A stretch of DNA of 64,000 nt from Silvania hatchlandensis (lineage in GTDB: Bacteria > Pseudomonadota > Gammaproteobacteria > Enterobacterales > Enterobacteriaceae), in contig NZ_JAMGZK010000047.1 of the NCBI RefSeq assembly GCF_025564065.1, forward strand, positions 124,001-188,000, read 5' to 3'. Position numbers and translations under genes: made by a program. This document shows positions 1 through 11,473 of this stretch, piece by piece (position 1 is the stretch's first letter; the number at the start of each line of letters is the position of its first letter). Under the pieces are notes generated by a model. The model was not told the origin of the DNA. It made no database searches and saw nothing but the letters and a program-made list of their open reading frames with translations.

Positions 1-19
1 TACCCAGGTAATCTGCCAT
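1..19 (-). CDS. murD: MurD, first codons only (cut by window edge)
   Basis: Reading the minus strand, an ATG at 19-17 opens a frame giving Met-Ala-Asp-Tyr-Leu-Gly before the window ends. This matches the MADY start of UDP-N-acetylmuramoyl-L-alanine:D-glutamate ligase. The position right after mraY is where murD lies in the enterobacterial dcw cluster. Only six residues are visible, so the call rests mainly on synteny. Confidence 0.75.
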
Positions 20-21
20 GA

Positions 22-1104
22 TTAACGTACCTTCAGCGTTGCCAGGCCAATCAGCACCAGCATCAGCGAAATAATCCAGAAGCGCACGATGACGCGCGGT
101 TCCGGCCAGCCTTTCAGTTCATAGTGGTGATGGATAGGCGCCATCCGGAAGATGCGTTGTCCGCGCAGCTTGAAGGAACCGACCTGCAAAATCACCGACA
201 AGGTTTCGACCACGAACACGCCGCCCATGATCACCAGCAGGAACTCCTGGCGCAGCAGCACGGCAATAATGCCCAGCGCGCCGCCCAGTGCCAGCGAACC
301 GACGTCGCCCATAAAGACCTGCGCCGGATAGGTGTTAAACCACAGGAAGCCCAGGCCCGCGCCGACTATCGCCGTACAGACGATCACCAGCTCACCGGCA
401 TGACGCAGATAAGGGATGTGCAGATAGCTGGCGAAATTCATGTTACCGCTGGCCCACGCCACCAGCGCAAAGCCCGCCGCGACGAAGACCGTTGGCATGA
501 TTGCCAAACCATCCAGGCCGTCAGTCAGGTTCACCGCATTACCGGTCCCGACAATCACGAAGTAGGCCAACAGGACGTAGAACAGGCCCAGTTGCGGCAT
601 GACGTCTTTAAAGAACGGCACCACCAATTCGGTTGCCGGGGTGTCTTTACCGGCCAGATACAGCGCAAATGCCACGCCCAGCGCAATCACCGACATCCAG
701 AAATACTTCCAGCGTGCGATCAGCCCCTTGGTGTCTTTGCGCACCACTTTGCGATAGTCATCAACGAAACCGATAATGCCGTAACCAATCAGCACCACCA
801 GTACGCACCAGACGTACGGGTTTGACGGGTAGGCCCACAGCAGCACCGACACCACAATCGCGGTGAGGATCATTATGCCGCCCATGGTCGGGGTACCGCG
901 TTTGCTGAAGTGTGATTCCGGACCGTCGTTACGCACAACCTGACCGAAAGAGAGTTTTTGCAGACGGGCAATCATGCGCGGGCCCATCCACAGCGAGATG
1001 AACAGTGCAGTCAGCAGGCTGACGATGGCGCGAAACGTCAGATAGGAAAAGACGTTAAAGCCGGAATAATATTTGACCAAATGTTCGGCCAGCCAAACTA
1101 GCAT
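22..1104 (-). CDS. mraY: Phospho-N-acetylmuramoyl-pentapeptide transferase (MraY)
   Basis: MraY transfers phospho-MurNAc-pentapeptide from UDP to undecaprenyl phosphate at the inner membrane, making lipid I. The 360-residue length equals the E. coli protein. The sequence is a multi-span membrane protein with the family's acidic motifs: DDYRK after the third or fourth helix, [10 protein letters not shown], and [11 protein letters not shown]. These build the Mg2+/UDP site. A histidine-rich [15 protein letters not shown] loop lies near the C-terminus. The start overlaps the end of murF by 7 nt, and murD starts two bases after the stop, as expected for co-translated dcw genes. There is nothing unusual in the sequence. 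Confidence 0.98.
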   Translation of the reverse strand: MLVWLAEHLVKYYSGFNVFSYLTFRAIVSLLTALFISLWMGPRMIARLQKLSFGQVVRNDGPESHFSKRGTPTMGGIMILTAIVVSVLLWAYPSNPYVWCVLVVLIGYGIIGFVDDYRKVVRKDTKGLIARWKYFWMSVIALGVAFALYLAGKDTPATELVVPFFKDVMPQLGLFYVLLAYFVIVGTGNAVNLTDGLDGLAIMPTVFVAAGFALVAWASGNMNFASYLHIPYLRHAGELVIVCTAIVGAGLGFLWFNTYPAQVFMGDVGSLALGGALGIIAVLLRQEFLLVIMGGVFVVETLSVILQVGSFKLRGQRIFRMAPIHHHYELKGWPEPRVIVRFWIISLMLVLIGLATLKVR

Positions 1105-2456
1105 GTTCCATTCTCCTGTAATGCGTGCACAACCTCTTCCATGGCAGCACTGCGTGAACCCTTCACTAAAACCGTCACAATTTGTTGTTCTTCTACCAGC
1201 GCTTTCAGCCGAGCGATCAGGGTCGCTTTATCGGCGAAATGCTCACCCACACCGCTGGCCTGGCTGATGGCCTGGCTGAGGTGGCCTGTGCTTAACACGC
1301 TGTCGATACCGGACGCTTTCGCCGCCTCACCCACCTGGATGTGACAAGCTTCGCTCTCCGCCCCCAGCTCGGCCATATCCCCGACCACCATCACGCGGTA
1401 ACCCGGCATCTCAGACAGCACCTGCACCGCAGCAGTCATAGAGCCGACGTTAGCGTTGTAGCTGTCATCCAGCAGCAGCTTGTTTTCTCCCAGTTGAATG
1501 GGGAACAGACGCCCGGGTACGGCCGTCAGATTTGCCAGCCCGGTTTTGATCGCCGACAGCGGTGCGCCGACAGCCATTGCCAGCGCGCTTGCCGCGAGGG
1601 CATTGGCGATATTGTGACGACCCGGCAGCGGCAGCAGTACATCCACATCCCCTATTGGGGTCTGCAGCGTGAATTCGGTACCGTGCGAGGTCACATGGAT
1701 ATTGGTGGCGGTAAAGTCGCTGTTGGCAGCGTTTGGCGAGAAGCGCCAGGTTTTGCGATCGCCAATGACGCTTTTCCAGTTCAGCCAGTCGTTGTTATCG
1801 GCATTCAAAATGGCAATGCCGTTCAGCGGCAGACCGGTATAAATTTCGCCTTTCGCTTTCGCCACACCTTCCAGCGAACCGAAACCTTCGAGGTGCGCGG
1901 CCGCCAGGTTATTCACCAGCGCGGCTTCTGGTCGCGTCAGGTCGACGGTCCAGGCAATTTCACCCTGATGATTGGCTCCGAGTTCGATGACCGCATATTC
2001 ATGCTCTTTGGTCAGGCGCAGCAACGTCATCGGCACGCCGATATCGTTGTTCAGGTTACCCGCCGTGTAGAGCGTATTGCCACACTGGCTGAGGATCGCG
2101 GCGGTCATCTCCTTGACGGAGGTTTTACCGGAGGATCCGGTCAGCGCAACAATGCGCGTCGGCACCTGCTGGCGAACCCATGCCGCCAGTTCGCCAAACG
2201 CCAGACGGGTGTCTTTGACCACCACCTGCGGCAGATCGATGTCCAGCTTGCGGCTCACCAGCAGCGCACCGGCGCCTGCGGCCTTCGCCTGTTCAGCAAA
2301 ATCATGCGCGTCAAAACGCTCACCCTTCAGCGCCACAAACAGGCAGCCGGGGGTGATTTTACGCGTGTCGCTGGTCACGGCATCAAGCGTGAGCTCACCG
2401 CCGCTGACGTTGGCCTGCAGGATTGTGGCGAGCTGACTGAGCGTTACGCTAATCAT
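1098..2456 (-). CDS. murF: UDP-MurNAc-tripeptide--D-Ala-D-Ala ligase (MurF)
   Basis: MurF is the cytoplasmic ATP-dependent Mur ligase that adds D-Ala-D-Ala to UDP-MurNAc-tripeptide, the last soluble peptidoglycan precursor step. It has 452 residues, the usual length. The ATP P-loop reads [14 protein letters not shown] at about residue 107. The central domain contains [11 protein letters not shown] and the [10 protein letters not shown] motif. The C-terminal ligase domain carries [13 protein letters not shown]. It overlaps murE by 4 nt and mraY by 7 nt, so the genes are probably translationally coupled within the dcw operon. Confidence 0.98.
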   Translation of the reverse strand: MISVTLSQLATILQANVSGGELTLDAVTSDTRKITPGCLFVALKGERFDAHDFAEQAKAAGAGALLVSRKLDIDLPQVVVKDTRLAFGELAAWVRQQVPTRIVALTGSSGKTSVKEMTAAILSQCGNTLYTAGNLNNDIGVPMTLLRLTKEHEYAVIELGANHQGEIAWTVDLTRPEAALVNNLAAAHLEGFGSLEGVAKAKGEIYTGLPLNGIAILNADNNDWLNWKSVIGDRKTWRFSPNAANSDFTATNIHVTSHGTEFTLQTPIGDVDVLLPLPGRHNIANALAASALAMAVGAPLSAIKTGLANLTAVPGRLFPIQLGENKLLLDDSYNANVGSMTAAVQVLSEMPGYRVMVVGDMAELGAESEACHIQVGEAAKASGIDSVLSTGHLSQAISQASGVGEHFADKATLIARLKALVEEQQIVTVLVKGSRSAAMEEVVHALQENGTC

Positions 2457-3940
2457 GCCACCACTCCCAGCAGACGTGCCGCGGTGATGCGGTCGGAGTA
2501 ATCCAGACGGTGGGTACCAACGACCTGATAATCTTCATGGCCTTTACCGGCCAGCAGGACCACGTCGTTTTCGGCTGCCTGCATGATGGTGTTGGTCACC
2601 GCTTCGGCGCGGCCTTCCACCACGCGAGCACGACCCGCATCCAGCATTCCTGCCAGGATGTCGTTGATAATGGCGCGCGGCTCTTCGGTACGCGGGTTGT
2701 CATCCGTCACCACGGCAATATCAGCAAACTGTTCAGCAATCGCCCCCATCAGCGGACGTTTACCTTTATCGCGATCGCCGCCGCAGCCAAAGACGCACCA
2801 CAGCTTGCCGGCACAGTGCAAACGTGCAGCTTCGAGCGCTTTTTCCAGCGCATCCGGCGTATGAGCGTAATCGACCACGACCGTCGGTTTTCCTGGTGCA
2901 CTGAAAACTTCCATTCGCCCGCATACTGGCTGCAGTTGCGAACTGGTGTTGAGCAATTCTGCCAGCGGGTAATCCAGCGCCAGCAGGGTTGCCAGGGCCA
3001 GCAGCAGATTGCTGACGTTGAAGGCCCCCATCAGATGGCTTTCGATTTCGCCTTCACCCCAGGAAGAGGTAAAGCGGATGGTCGCACCGCTGTCGTGCCA
3101 GGTCACGTCGGTGGCTTTCAACCAGCGGCCGTGACAGTTCGGATTGATATGGTTGTCCATGGAGACCGCAACCGCATCCGGCAACTTCGCCAGCCAGCGG
3201 CGGCCCACTTCGTCATCGGCATTGATAATCGCCTGCCCGCAGTGGTGCGTGGAATAAAGCTGCCATTTCGCCGCTTCGTAGTTTTCCATATCGCCATGGT
3301 AGTCGAGATGGTCCCGGCTCAGGTTAGTGAACACCGAGGCTGCAAATTTCAGCGCCGCAACGCGGTGCTGTACCAACCCATGGGAAGAGACTTCCATCGC
3401 AGCGAAGGTCGCCCCCTGCCCAGCCAGGCCGGATAGCACATGCTGCACGTCGACCGCAGAGCCGGTGGTATTTTCCGTTGGGCTGACTTTGCCCAGCAGG
3501 CCGTTGCCGACCGTGCCCATCACCGCGCTGGTTTCGCCCAGCAGCTGGCTCCACTGCGCCACCAGCTGCGTGGTGGTGGTTTTACCGTTGGTCCCGGTGA
3601 CGCCAATCAGGCGCAGCCTGTCGGACGGCTCATGGTAAAAACGCCCCGCCAGCGCGGAGAGGCGTTCAGTTAACTGGCTAAGATAGATGACTGGCACGCC
3701 GTGCATTTCGCGCACTTCACCATCCGCGGCCTCATCTTTTGCCTCAGCAATAATGGCAGCTACACCTTGCGCTATCGCCTGCGGGATATACCGACGCCCG
3801 TCCGCCTGATGACCGACTACTGCCACAAAAAGATCGCCCGATGCAGCCACACGGCTGTCGAGTACCATCTCCCGCAGTTCTCGCGCAGGTAAACCAGCTA
3901 CCCACGGAGCAAGAAGGTCGCGCAAATTACGATCTGCCAC
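2453..3940 (-). CDS. murE: UDP-MurNAc-dipeptide--meso-diaminopimelate ligase (MurE)
   Basis: MurE adds meso-diaminopimelate to UDP-MurNAc-L-Ala-D-Glu in the cytoplasm. The 495-residue protein has the P-loop [14 protein letters not shown] at about residue 113. The C-terminal part carries the DNPRTEEP motif that marks the meso-DAP-specific branch of MurE; lysine-adding enzymes differ here. This fits a Gram-negative wall. It overlaps ftsI by 14 nt upstream and murF by 4 nt downstream. Confidence 0.98.
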   Translation of the reverse strand: MADRNLRDLLAPWVAGLPARELREMVLDSRVAASGDLFVAVVGHQADGRRYIPQAIAQGVAAIIAEAKDEAADGEVREMHGVPVIYLSQLTERLSALAGRFYHEPSDRLRLIGVTGTNGKTTTTQLVAQWSQLLGETSAVMGTVGNGLLGKVSPTENTTGSAVDVQHVLSGLAGQGATFAAMEVSSHGLVQHRVAALKFAASVFTNLSRDHLDYHGDMENYEAAKWQLYSTHHCGQAIINADDEVGRRWLAKLPDAVAVSMDNHINPNCHGRWLKATDVTWHDSGATIRFTSSWGEGEIESHLMGAFNVSNLLLALATLLALDYPLAELLNTSSQLQPVCGRMEVFSAPGKPTVVVDYAHTPDALEKALEAARLHCAGKLWCVFGCGGDRDKGKRPLMGAIAEQFADIAVVTDDNPRTEEPRAIINDILAGMLDAGRARVVEGRAEAVTNTIMQAAENDVVLLAGKGHEDYQVVGTHRLDYSDRITAARLLGVVA

Positions 3941-5693
3941 CTGTTCCCTCGCCTTGATTAATTACAAATTCACTTTTCTCGCCCGTTGCCAGCGCATCCG
4001 GCTCGATGTTCATGGTGCGCAGAACGCCGCCCATGATGGCACCGAAGACCGGCGCGGAAACGGCGCCGCCGTAGTATTTACCCGCCTGTGGGTCGTTTAT
4101 GACGACCACCAGTGCAAATCGTGGATTACTCGCAGGTGCAACGCCCGCGGTGTAGGCAATGTATTTGTTGATGTAGCGGCCGTCCGGTCCGACTTTCTTC
4201 GCGGTACCGGTTTTAATTGCGATGCGATAGCCTTTGATCGCCGCCTTCACGCCACCGCCGCCCGGCAGTGCCACGCTTTCCATCATGTGAACCACGGTAC
4301 GCACGATCGATTCAGGGAAGATGCGCTCACCGGGAACCGGCGGATCAACTTTGGTGATCGACAGCGGGCGATAGACGCCATAGCTGCCAATCGTTGCATA
4401 GACTCGCGCTAGCTGTAACGGCGTTACCATTAGCCCGTAGCCGAAAGAGAAGGTGGCCCTCTCTATGTCAGACCACCGTTGTTTTTGAGGATATAAGCCA
4501 CTGCGTTCTCCGACCAACCCCAAATTGGTCGCCTTTCCAAGCCCAAAACGTGAGTAAGTTTCTACTAACGCTGAGGACGGCATCGCTAACGCCAGCTTAG
4601 AAACGCCGACGTTACTCGACTTCTGCAGGACCCCGGTGAGGGTCAATTCACTGTAGCGCGCCACGTCTTTGATTTCGTGGCCGTTAATTCGGTAGGGCAC
4701 CGTGTTCAGTACGGTGTTTTCATTGACGATGCCGCGCTGCAGGGCAGACATCACCACCATCGGTTTGACCGTCGAACCCGGCTCGAACACGTCGGTGATC
4801 GAACGGTTACGCATCGCGTCTTTGGCCGTTCCGGCAAAATTATTCGGGTTATAAGACGGGCTACTGGCCATCGCCAGCACTTCGCCGGTGTTCACATCCA
4901 CCAGCACGGCGCTGCCAGACTCCGCTTTGTTGAAGGCAACGGCGTTGTTCAGCTCACGGTAGACCAGCGCCTGTAAGCGCTCGTCGATGCTCAACGCCAG
5001 GTTGTGCGCTGCCTGACTGTCCGTTGAGGAGATATCTTCTATTACGCGGCCATAGCGATCTTTACGCACCACGCGCTCGCCCGGTTGCCCGGTCAGCCAT
5101 TTATCAAAGCTCTTTTCAACGCCCTCAATACCCTGGCTGTCAACGTTGGTGAAGCCGATCAGGTGGGCGGTCACTTCCCCTGACGGGTAGTAACGGCGGG
5201 ACTCTTCACGCAGATGAATCCCGGGCAACTTCAGCTTTTTGATGTAATCGGCCATGTCAGGGTTCACCTGACGCGCCAGATAGATAAAGCGCCCTTTCGG
5301 GTTCGCATTGACGCGCGTTGACAGCTGATCGAGCGGTATCTTCAGCGCATCTGCAAGCGCCTTCCAGCGGTTATCGAGAGTGATCCCGCCCGCGTCATGC
5401 AGCTCTTTAGGATCTGCCCAGATCGCTTTTACCGGCACACTCACGGCCAGTGGACGACCCGAGCGATCGGTGATCAAACCGCGTGAGGTGGAGACTTCCT
5501 GTACACGCAGGGAACGCATATCCCCCTGACGGACCAGCATGTCGGGTGCAATGATCTGTAACCATGCCACCCGACCCAGCAGGAAAGTCAGCGCCAGTAA
5601 AATGCAGCCGCACAGCAACGCAAAACGCCAGCTGATAAAGCTGGCCTGTTCTTCCTGACGTTTTGGTTTTAGCGCCTTCGCCGCGGGTTTCAT
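3927..5693 (-). CDS. ftsI: Peptidoglycan transpeptidase FtsI (PBP3)
   Basis: FtsI is the septal class B penicillin-binding protein that cross-links peptidoglycan at the divisome with FtsW. It has 588 residues, identical to E. coli. A short cytoplasmic N-terminus is followed by one membrane anchor at about residues 24-40. The transpeptidase motifs sit in register: the catalytic Ser of STVK is residue 307 (codon 4775-4773), SSN comes near residue 359, and KTGT starts at Lys494. I see no YRIN/YRIK-type insertion near the SSN motif of the kind tied to aztreonam tolerance. In the close relative E. coli the C-terminal tail is processed by Prc. Confidence 0.98.
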   Translation of the reverse strand: MKPAAKALKPKRQEEQASFISWRFALLCGCILLALTFLLGRVAWLQIIAPDMLVRQGDMRSLRVQEVSTSRGLITDRSGRPLAVSVPVKAIWADPKELHDAGGITLDNRWKALADALKIPLDQLSTRVNANPKGRFIYLARQVNPDMADYIKKLKLPGIHLREESRRYYPSGEVTAHLIGFTNVDSQGIEGVEKSFDKWLTGQPGERVVRKDRYGRVIEDISSTDSQAAHNLALSIDERLQALVYRELNNAVAFNKAESGSAVLVDVNTGEVLAMASSPSYNPNNFAGTAKDAMRNRSITDVFEPGSTVKPMVVMSALQRGIVNENTVLNTVPYRINGHEIKDVARYSELTLTGVLQKSSNVGVSKLALAMPSSALVETYSRFGLGKATNLGLVGERSGLYPQKQRWSDIERATFSFGYGLMVTPLQLARVYATIGSYGVYRPLSITKVDPPVPGERIFPESIVRTVVHMMESVALPGGGGVKAAIKGYRIAIKTGTAKKVGPDGRYINKYIAYTAGVAPASNPRFALVVVINDPQAGKYYGGAVSAPVFGAIMGGVLRTMNIEPDALATGEKSEFVINQGEGTGGRS

Positions 5694-5708
5694 GCGTCGC
5701 GTTTTCCC

Positions 5709-6074
5709 TTATTTTTGTACTACGATATTTTCCTGAGAAGGATCAACATGCTGCATCTGCAGCTTTTCCGTTGCGATCCGTTCTACCCGGCTATGATCGC
5801 CGAGCGCATTTTCTTCAAGAATCAGATTTCGCCACTCGATATCCAGCGCATCACGCTCCAGCACCAGCTGTTCGCGCTGCGCCGTTAACAAACGGGTATG
5901 GTGCGCGGTGGTGACAACCGTTACCGCCGACACGATGATGCAAATAAACAGGCACAGTGGCAGTTTCCCGAAACGCAAAAGATCTTCCCAGATAACGCCG
6001 GGCAAGGCATGGCGCTCGTTGCTCGCCAGAGTTCCTTTCACTTTGCTGAGGGTGTCTGCCACGATGCCGATCAT
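5709..6074 (-). CDS. ftsL: Cell division protein FtsL
   Basis: FtsL is a 121-residue bitopic divisome protein. It forms a complex with FtsB and FtsQ that licenses FtsWI septal synthesis. The sequence shows a cytoplasmic N-terminus, one hydrophobic helix at about residues 38-57 ([17 protein letters not shown]), and a periplasmic heptad-rich segment with regularly spaced leucines that would form the coiled coil with FtsB. It overlaps rsmH by 4 nt and sits 15 nt before ftsI. Confidence 0.97.
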   Translation of the reverse strand: MIGIVADTLSKVKGTLASNERHALPGVIWEDLLRFGKLPLCLFICIIVSAVTVVTTAHHTRLLTAQREQLVLERDALDIEWRNLILEENALGDHSRVERIATEKLQMQHVDPSQENIVVQK

Positions 6075-7012
6075 GCGTTGGTCCTTTCTGCAATGCGCAA
6101 CACTGAGCTTCGGGCGCGTGGGTTCTCTGCCACCTCTTCCTCACCCGGCATTAATTTCCCCAACGCTTTCAGCTGACGGCCACCCAGTTTCCTGAGCTGC
6201 TCTTCCGTCATCGGAAGACCCGCCGGGACTTGTGGCCCACGGGTATGCTCGCGCATAAAGCGCTTCACAATTCTGTCTTCCAGCGAGTGGAAACTGATAA
6301 TGGACAAACGCCCACCTGGCGCCAGCACGCCCAGCGAGTTTTTTAACGCCTTTTCTATCTCTTCCAGTTCGCTGTTCACCCAGATACGCACCGCCTGGAA
6401 AGTTCGGGTCGCCGGATGTTTAAATTTGTCTTTCACCGGCATAGCCGCCGCAATAACGGTTGCCAGTTCTTTGGTTCGGGTCATCGGTTCGATGCTGTTG
6501 CGATCAACGATGGCGCGCGCGATCCGTTTGCCAAAACGCTCTTCGCCAAAGGTCTTGATCACCCAGGCAATATCCGCTTCATCTGCCGTTTGCAGCCACT
6601 CAGCCGCAGACTGGCCGCGAGTGGGATCCATACGCATGTCCAGCGGACCATCACGCATAAAAGAGAAACCGCGTTCAGCGTCGTCAAGCTGCGGGGAAGA
6701 GACACCAAGATCGAGCAGAATCCCGTCGATCTTGCCGGTTAACCCGCGTTCCTCGACATAGTCCGCCAGTGCGGAAAAAGGACCATGCACGATGGAAAAG
6801 CGCGGATCGTCAATGGTTTTCGCGACCTCGATCGCCTGCGGATCGCGATCGATAGCCAGCAAGCGACCTTCCGCTCCCAGCTGAGACAGGATCAAGCGCG
6901 AGTGGCCGCCACGGCCAAACGTGCCGTCAATATAGATTCCATCAGGACGAATATTCAGTCCGTTAACGGCTTCATCCAGCAGTACCGTCGTATGTTTATA
7001 ATTTTCCATCAT
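6071..7012 (-). CDS. rsmH: 16S rRNA m4C1402 methyltransferase RsmH (MraW)
   Basis: RsmH is a SAM-dependent methyltransferase that adds the N4 methyl group to C1402 in the decoding centre of 16S rRNA. It has 313 residues, the standard length. The SAM-binding region reads [15 protein letters not shown] near residue 27. Further conserved stretches are [13 protein letters not shown] and [13 protein letters not shown]. It lies 2 nt after mraZ and overlaps ftsL by 4 nt, in the usual dcw order. Confidence 0.98.
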   Translation of the reverse strand: MMENYKHTTVLLDEAVNGLNIRPDGIYIDGTFGRGGHSRLILSQLGAEGRLLAIDRDPQAIEVAKTIDDPRFSIVHGPFSALADYVEERGLTGKIDGILLDLGVSSPQLDDAERGFSFMRDGPLDMRMDPTRGQSAAEWLQTADEADIAWVIKTFGEERFGKRIARAIVDRNSIEPMTRTKELATVIAAAMPVKDKFKHPATRTFQAVRIWVNSELEEIEKALKNSLGVLAPGGRLSIISFHSLEDRIVKRFMREHTRGPQVPAGLPMTEEQLRKLGGRQLKALGKLMPGEEEVAENPRARSSVLRIAERTNA

Positions 7013-7014
7013 TT

Positions 7015-7473
7015 TTATAGAGACAAATCCTGCAATCGTTCCGACATTGTCGCGGAATCAGAGTGCTCAGCGTCGATATCTTCCTTGACCCGTTGATACC
7101 AGGCCGTTTCATCCCACAGTTCAAACTTATTGAACTGTCCGACCAGCATCACTTCTTTCGTCAGACCGGCATGCTGTCGCAGCACGGGCGCAATCAGTAA
7201 ACGCCCCGCGCTGTCCATCTGACATTCACTGGCATGTCCCAATAACAGCCGCTGTACGCGGCGTTCCTGCGGGTTCATGCTCGACAGTCGAGACAGCTTT
7301 TGCTCAATGATTTCCCATTCAGGCAAGGGGTAAAGCAGCAGGCAGGCGTGGTTGATGTCAATGGTGCAAACCATTTGACCTGAAGCGCTCTCGTTCAGCC
7401 GATCGCGATATCGGGTTGGTACCGATAAACGTCCTTTGCTGTCGAGATTGACTAACGTAGCGCCACGGAACAT
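7015..7473 (-). CDS. mraZ: Transcriptional regulator MraZ
   Basis: MraZ is a ring-forming DNA-binding protein with two SpoVT/AbrB-like halves that represses its own dcw promoter. I chose the ATG at 7473-7471 because it gives 152 residues beginning [15 protein letters not shown], the family start. It is preceded by a strong GAGGAGGGG Shine-Dalgarno sequence. A longer in-frame start at 7509 would place the operators inside the gene. The two repeated halves ([15 protein letters not shown] near the N-terminus and [15 protein letters not shown] mid-protein) are both visible. Confidence 0.97.
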   Translation of the reverse strand: MFRGATLVNLDSKGRLSVPTRYRDRLNESASGQMVCTIDINHACLLLYPLPEWEIIEQKLSRLSSMNPQERRVQRLLLGHASECQMDSAGRLLIAPVLRQHAGLTKEVMLVGQFNKFELWDETAWYQRVKEDIDAEHSDSATMSERLQDLSL

Positions 7474-7485
7474 GCCAGTCTTACC

Positions 7486-7519
7486 CCTCCTCGCCACTTT
7501 AACCCACAAATTCCCACTT
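7486..7519 (-). promoter_or_regulatory. MraZ operator repeats upstream of mraZ
   Basis: Read on the minus strand, three short repeats (GTGGGAATT, GTGGGTTAA, GTGGCGAGG) recur with a spacing of 10 bases just ahead of the mraZ Shine-Dalgarno sequence. In E. coli, MraZ binds TGGGN repeats spaced by one helical turn between the promoter and mraZ. The third copy here has GTGGC instead of GTGGG. Autorepression is inferred from the family. Confidence 0.8.
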
Positions 7520-7524
7520 GAAGG

Positions 7525-7554
7525 AGTTTACGGAGCGATGGAAAAGCTTGTCAA
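7525..7554 (-). promoter_or_regulatory. dcw cluster promoter (Pmra)
   Basis: A minus-strand sigma-70 promoter has -35 TTGACA at 7554-7549 and -10 TAAACT at 7530-7525, separated by 18 bp. It lies immediately upstream of the MraZ repeats. The same TTGACA...TAAACT arrangement is known as Pmra, the main promoter of the division and cell-wall cluster in E. coli. Confidence 0.82.
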
Positions 7555-8070
7555 GCCAGGACTTCCGCGACATCAGTCTAAATGCATCTGATTTACGGAC
7601 CGATCCTGACATGGCTAATTACTGCACAACCGGCGAGGCAAATTAACGTGATGAATATTTGTAAGAAAAAATGCGAATATACATAACAGCGTTAAAACAC
7701 AACTCATATCATCGCAAGGAAATATAAAGTGTCAGTTTGCGACGCGGGCGGCATTTTAAGCCATATTGCCGGGGGATAACAGCCTCAGATTCACTGCTGG
7801 CGCGAAGCGCAGGTCGGGGTGGTGCCGGTTGAAGTGTTGGCGAGGTAAAAATGGCTGATAATTCAGCAGCGGCAGCAGCGGATGTAACAAAATAATACAA
7901 AATAGATGCTTAATGACAATTAATAAGTCTGAAAGAGACATTTAAATTACGAACGGAATTAAAATGATAAGCAGGCAATGATTTTTAAGGAATTATCTTA
8001 AAAATAATAAGGGAATTATTACGCGGACACGTCAGGGAAATTCAGGGCAGTTTCCACTGCCCTACTGCGT
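7555..8070. other. Intergenic region between mraZ and cra
   Basis: This 500-bp stretch has no convincing gene. The part next to cra (about 7880-8035) is AT-rich and includes runs such as TTAAAAATAATAAGG. A hairpin AGGGCAG/CTGCCCT at 8044-8062 lies just beyond the cra stop on the minus strand and may end cra transcription, although it lacks a long U-run. The 63-codon minus-strand frame at 7709-7900 has no clear ribosome-binding site and no recognisable product. Confidence 0.6.
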
Positions 8071-9075
8071 TTAAGTACGACTTAACACACCGCGACGATA
8101 GAGATTACGACGGATACGTGTCAGCCCAGGTTTCGGCTTACGCGGCTCATCCAGACTGGCCAGCACAATTTCCAGCACGCGTTCGGCCACATCGCGATGA
8201 CGCTGCGCCACCGCCAGCACCGGGCATTGCAGGAAATCAAGCAGCTCATTATCACCAAAGGTGGCAATCGCCAGGTCTGATGGCAGTTTGCCGTCACGGC
8301 GTAAGGTCACGTCCATCACCCCCTGCAGCAGCGCAAATGAGGTCGTGAACAGCGCCTGCGGCATCGGATGGGTTTCCAGCCATTTCTCGAAGAGCTGCGC
8401 CGCGGCTTCGCGCTCGTAGCTGTTGGCATACAGGAAATCCACTGTGCGCGGATCGTCTTTCCAGGCCGTGCGGAACCCTTGCTCGCGTAAGAAGCTCACC
8501 GAGAGCTCAGGCAGCGCGCCAAGGTACAGTATGTTTTCCGCAGGGAACGTCCGCAGTTCGGCTGCCAGCATCTCGGCATCGTCCTGATCGGCACCGACAA
8601 CGCTGGTGAAATGCTCACGATCTAACGCACGGTCGAGTGCAACGATCGGAAACGAATCATTCGCCCAGCGTTGGTAAAACGGATGCTCAGGAGGGAGCGC
8701 CGTGGAAACGATAATCGCATCCACCTGGCGCTGTAACAGGTGCTCAATACAGCGCATTTCATTGTCGGGCTGATCTTCTGAACAGGCAATCAGCAGTTGA
8801 TAGCCGCGCTGGCGTGCCTGACGCTCTAGATAGTTAGCAATCCGGGTATAGCTGGTGTTTTCCAGATCCGGGATCACCAGGCCGATCGATCGGGTGCGCC
8901 CGGCGCGTAAACCTGCCGCCACGGCATTCGGATGGTAGTTATGTTCACGCACCACGGCCATCACTTTCTCAACGGTCTTATCGCTGACACGATACTGCTT
9001 CGCTTTACCGTTAATCACATAGCTTGCTGTGGTTCGCGACACGCCAGCGAGTCTGGCGATTTCATCCAGTTTCAC
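8071..9075 (-). CDS. cra: Catabolite repressor/activator Cra (FruR)
   Basis: Cra is a LacI-family regulator that represses glycolytic genes and activates gluconeogenic genes; fructose-1-phosphate (and by report fructose-1,6-bisphosphate) releases it. It has 334 residues, as in E. coli. The N-terminal helix-turn-helix reads [20 protein letters not shown], followed by a hinge helix and a periplasmic-binding-protein-like effector domain starting near residue 60. The start is GTG at 9075-9073, the family start. The E. coli fruL leader peptide is not recognisable upstream. Confidence 0.97.
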   Translation of the reverse strand: MKLDEIARLAGVSRTTASYVINGKAKQYRVSDKTVEKVMAVVREHNYHPNAVAAGLRAGRTRSIGLVIPDLENTSYTRIANYLERQARQRGYQLLIACSEDQPDNEMRCIEHLLQRQVDAIIVSTALPPEHPFYQRWANDSFPIVALDRALDREHFTSVVGADQDDAEMLAAELRTFPAENILYLGALPELSVSFLREQGFRTAWKDDPRTVDFLYANSYEREAAAQLFEKWLETHPMPQALFTTSFALLQGVMDVTLRRDGKLPSDLAIATFGDNELLDFLQCPVLAVAQRHRDVAERVLEIVLASLDEPRKPKPGLTRIRRNLYRRGVLSRT

Positions 9076-9201
9076 AATTGCCCCTTAAAAGAAATAAAAG
9101 AGTCCATGACCTTGCCAGGGTTATGGCTAAATCTTGTAACATCTAAGCGCAGAATAGGCCTTCCGGCAACCGCTTTTGTCAGCACTGATGCACCTGTACA
9201 C

Positions 9202-9230
9202 AAAAAAAAGCCCGGCAATAGTCACCGGGC
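9202..9230 (-). terminator. Rho-independent terminator of ilvIH
   Basis: On the minus strand, the stem GCCCGG/CCGGGC (9230-9225 with 9215-9210) is followed by a run of eight T (9209-9202). It sits about 25 nt past the ilvH stop codon and so should end the ilvIH transcript ahead of cra. Confidence 0.85.
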
Positions 9231-9255
9231 AAGATTGAGGCAAACTTTTTTGGCT

Positions 9256-9747
9256 TTAACGCATCACTTTATCACCGCGGGAAAGCCCCACGACGCCGGA
9301 GCGCGCCACTTCAACAATTTTTGCGACATCTCTCACCGAGGCGAGAAAAGCATCCAGTTTATCGCTGGTCCCGGCGAGCTGGACGGTATAGATAGAGGGG
9401 GTCACGTCGATGATCTGCCCGCGGAAAATATCCGCGTTGCGTTTCACCTCTTCACGCCCGTAACCGGTCGCCTGAATTTTCACCAGCATCACTTCACGTT
9501 CAACGTATGCACCCTGGCCCAGCTCGCTAACGCGCAGAACATCCACCAGCTTGTGCAGCTGCTTTTCAATCTGCTCCAGCACTTTGGCATCACCCACCGT
9601 CTGAATGGTCATGCGGGAGAGGGTCGGATCGTCGGTCGGCGCAACCGTCAGACTTTCGATGTTGTAGCCGCGCTGTGCAAAAAGCCCAATCACGCGCGAC
9701 AGCGCACCGGACTCGTTTTCCAGTAATACAGACAGTATCCGGCGCAT
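9256..9747 (-). CDS. ilvH: Acetolactate synthase III small regulatory subunit
   Basis: IlvH is the regulatory subunit of acetohydroxyacid synthase isozyme III and confers valine feedback inhibition. It has 163 residues. The N-terminal ACT domain reads [20 protein letters not shown], with the glycine-containing region (residues 11-14) that contributes to the valine site in E. coli. A second ferredoxin-like domain follows. The gene starts 1 nt after the ilvI stop, so the subunits are co-translated. Confidence 0.98.
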   Translation of the reverse strand: MRRILSVLLENESGALSRVIGLFAQRGYNIESLTVAPTDDPTLSRMTIQTVGDAKVLEQIEKQLHKLVDVLRVSELGQGAYVEREVMLVKIQATGYGREEVKRNADIFRGQIIDVTPSIYTVQLAGTSDKLDAFLASVRDVAKIVEVARSGVVGLSRGDKVMR

Positions 9748-9748
9748 A

Positions 9749-11473
9749 TCAGGTCCTCTCCGTTTTGCTTAACCACATTTCATCCATACCACCCCCGCGA
9801 ATGTGCATCGGATACACATGCTCGGTGCCATCGACAACAACATCAACGAACACCAGGCGGTTATTCCTGACGTGCTCCAGGGCTTCATTGAGCTTCGCTT
9901 CCAGTTCCGTCGGGTCGCTGATGCGAATCCCCACGTGGCCGTAAGCTTCCGCCAGACGAACAAAGTCAGGCAGCGATTTCATATAGGATTGCGAATGGCG
10001 TCCAGAATAGATCATGTCCTGCCACTGCTTCACCATCCCGAGGTAGCCGTTGTTGAGATTCAGCACCAGCACGGGCAGGTCATACTGCAGCGCAGTCGAC
10101 AGCTCCTGAATGTTCATCTGAATACTGCCATCGCCGGTCACGCAGATCACCGTTTCATCCGGCAGTGCCAGCTTGACGCCCAGCGCGGCAGGCAGACCGA
10201 ACCCCATGGTGCCCAGACCGCCGGAATTGATCCACCGGCGCGGTTTATCGAATGGGTAATAGAGCGCGGCAAACATCTGGTGCTGGCCCACATCAGAGGT
10301 CACATAGGCCTCGCCTTTGGTCAGACGCCAGATAGTTTCAATGACCGCCTGCGGCTTAATACTCGCACTTTGCGTGTCATACTTCAGACACTGACGCGCG
10401 CGCCACTGCTCAATCTGCAGCCACCAGTCACGATTATCATCCAACGGCTGAACCGAGCTTTCCTGAGCCAGCAGCTCCAGCATCTGCTCCAGCACCTGAC
10501 GCGCATCGCCAACAATCGGCACATCCGCCGGAACGGTTTTGGAAATAGAGGTCGGATCGATATCGATGTGCAGCACGGTGGCGTTCGGGCAGTATTTTGC
10601 CAGGTTATTGGTGGTGCGATCGTCAAAGCGTACCCCGACGGCAAAAATGACGTCGGAATGATGCATCGTCATATTGGCTTCGTAGGTGCCGTGCATGCCG
10701 AGCATACCGAGTGCCTGACGGTGGGTGGCCGGGAATGCCCCGAGCCCCATTAACGACGATGCCACCGGAAGGTTCAGCTTTTCGATAAGCTCACGCAGCT
10801 GCGGTCCGCACTGTGAGTTCACCGCTCCACCGCCGACGTACACCACCGGTTTTTTTGCCGCCACCAACGTTTGCAGCGCGCGTTTAATCTGGCCTTTATG
10901 TCCCTGAGTCGTTGGGTTATAGGAACGCATGCTGACCGAATCCGGCCAGACGTAAGGCATTTTGTTCGCCGGATTGAGAATGTCTTTCGGGAGATCGACC
11001 ACTACCGGGCCAGGACGCCCGCTCGCCGCCAGCCAGAAGGCTTTTTTCAGCACACCCGGAATATCTTCCGTCTGCTTGACGAGGAAGCTGTGTTTCACCA
11101 CCGGGCGAGAAATGCCGACCATGTCGCACTCCTGAAAGGCATCGTAGCCAATCAGCGAGGTGGCAACCTGACCGGAGAGCACCACCATCGGAATTGAATC
11201 CATATAGGCTGTCGCAATACCCGTTATGGCGTTTGTCGCCCCTGGACCTGAGGTCACCAGCACCACGCCGACTTCACCCGTTGCGCGTGCCAGTCCGTCA
11301 GCCATATGTACCGCGGCCTGCTCATGGCGCACCAGGACGTGATCGATCCCACCGACGGTATGCAGGGCATCGTAAATATCCAGGACCGCGCCCCCAGGGT
11401 AACCGAACACTTGCTTCACGCCTTGATCAATTAACGATCGGACGACCATTTCGGCGCCAGACAACATCTCCAT
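9749..11473 (-). CDS. ilvI: Acetolactate synthase III large catalytic subunit
   Basis: IlvI is the ThDP- and FAD-dependent catalytic subunit. It condenses pyruvate with pyruvate or 2-oxobutyrate in the first common step of valine, leucine and isoleucine synthesis. The 574 residues match E. coli. The N-terminal domain carries [15 protein letters not shown] with the catalytic Glu further on in [13 protein letters not shown]. The C-terminal ThDP motif is [15 protein letters not shown]. It forms an operon with ilvH. Lrp activation of this operon is known in E. coli; the sites cannot be assigned by eye here. Confidence 0.98.
   Translation of the reverse strand: MEMLSGAEMVVRSLIDQGVKQVFGYPGGAVLDIYDALHTVGGIDHVLVRHEQAAVHMADGLARATGEVGVVLVTSGPGATNAITGIATAYMDSIPMVVLSGQVATSLIGYDAFQECDMVGISRPVVKHSFLVKQTEDIPGVLKKAFWLAASGRPGPVVVDLPKDILNPANKMPYVWPDSVSMRSYNPTTQGHKGQIKRALQTLVAAKKPVVYVGGGAVNSQCGPQLRELIEKLNLPVASSLMGLGAFPATHRQALGMLGMHGTYEANMTMHHSDVIFAVGVRFDDRTTNNLAKYCPNATVLHIDIDPTSISKTVPADVPIVGDARQVLEQMLELLAQESSVQPLDDNRDWWLQIEQWRARQCLKYDTQSASIKPQAVIETIWRLTKGEAYVTSDVGQHQMFAALYYPFDKPRRWINSGGLGTMGFGLPAALGVKLALPDETVICVTGDGSIQMNIQELSTALQYDLPVLVLNLNNGYLGMVKQWQDMIYSGRHSQSYMKSLPDFVRLAEAYGHVGIRISDPTELEAKLNEALEHVRNNRLVFVDVVVDGTEHVYPMHIRGGGMDEMWLSKTERT

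Noticed and set aside
1341-2501. 386-codon plus-strand frame across murF
   Set aside because: Antisense shadow of murF; it resembles no protein family and has no ribosome-binding site. The similar frames opposite murE (2510-3436), ispH (57580-58623) and dnaJ-like or transport genes were dismissed for the same reason.
7709-7900. 63-codon frame in the mraZ-cra gap
   Set aside because: No ribosome-binding site, no recognisable signal or motif, and two overlapping frames of similar length occur in the same place.
9070-9160. Possible fruL leader peptide upstream of cra
   Set aside because: A 26-codon minus-strand frame starts near 9142 and overlaps the cra start, but it has no well-spaced Shine-Dalgarno sequence and does not resemble E. 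coli FruL.
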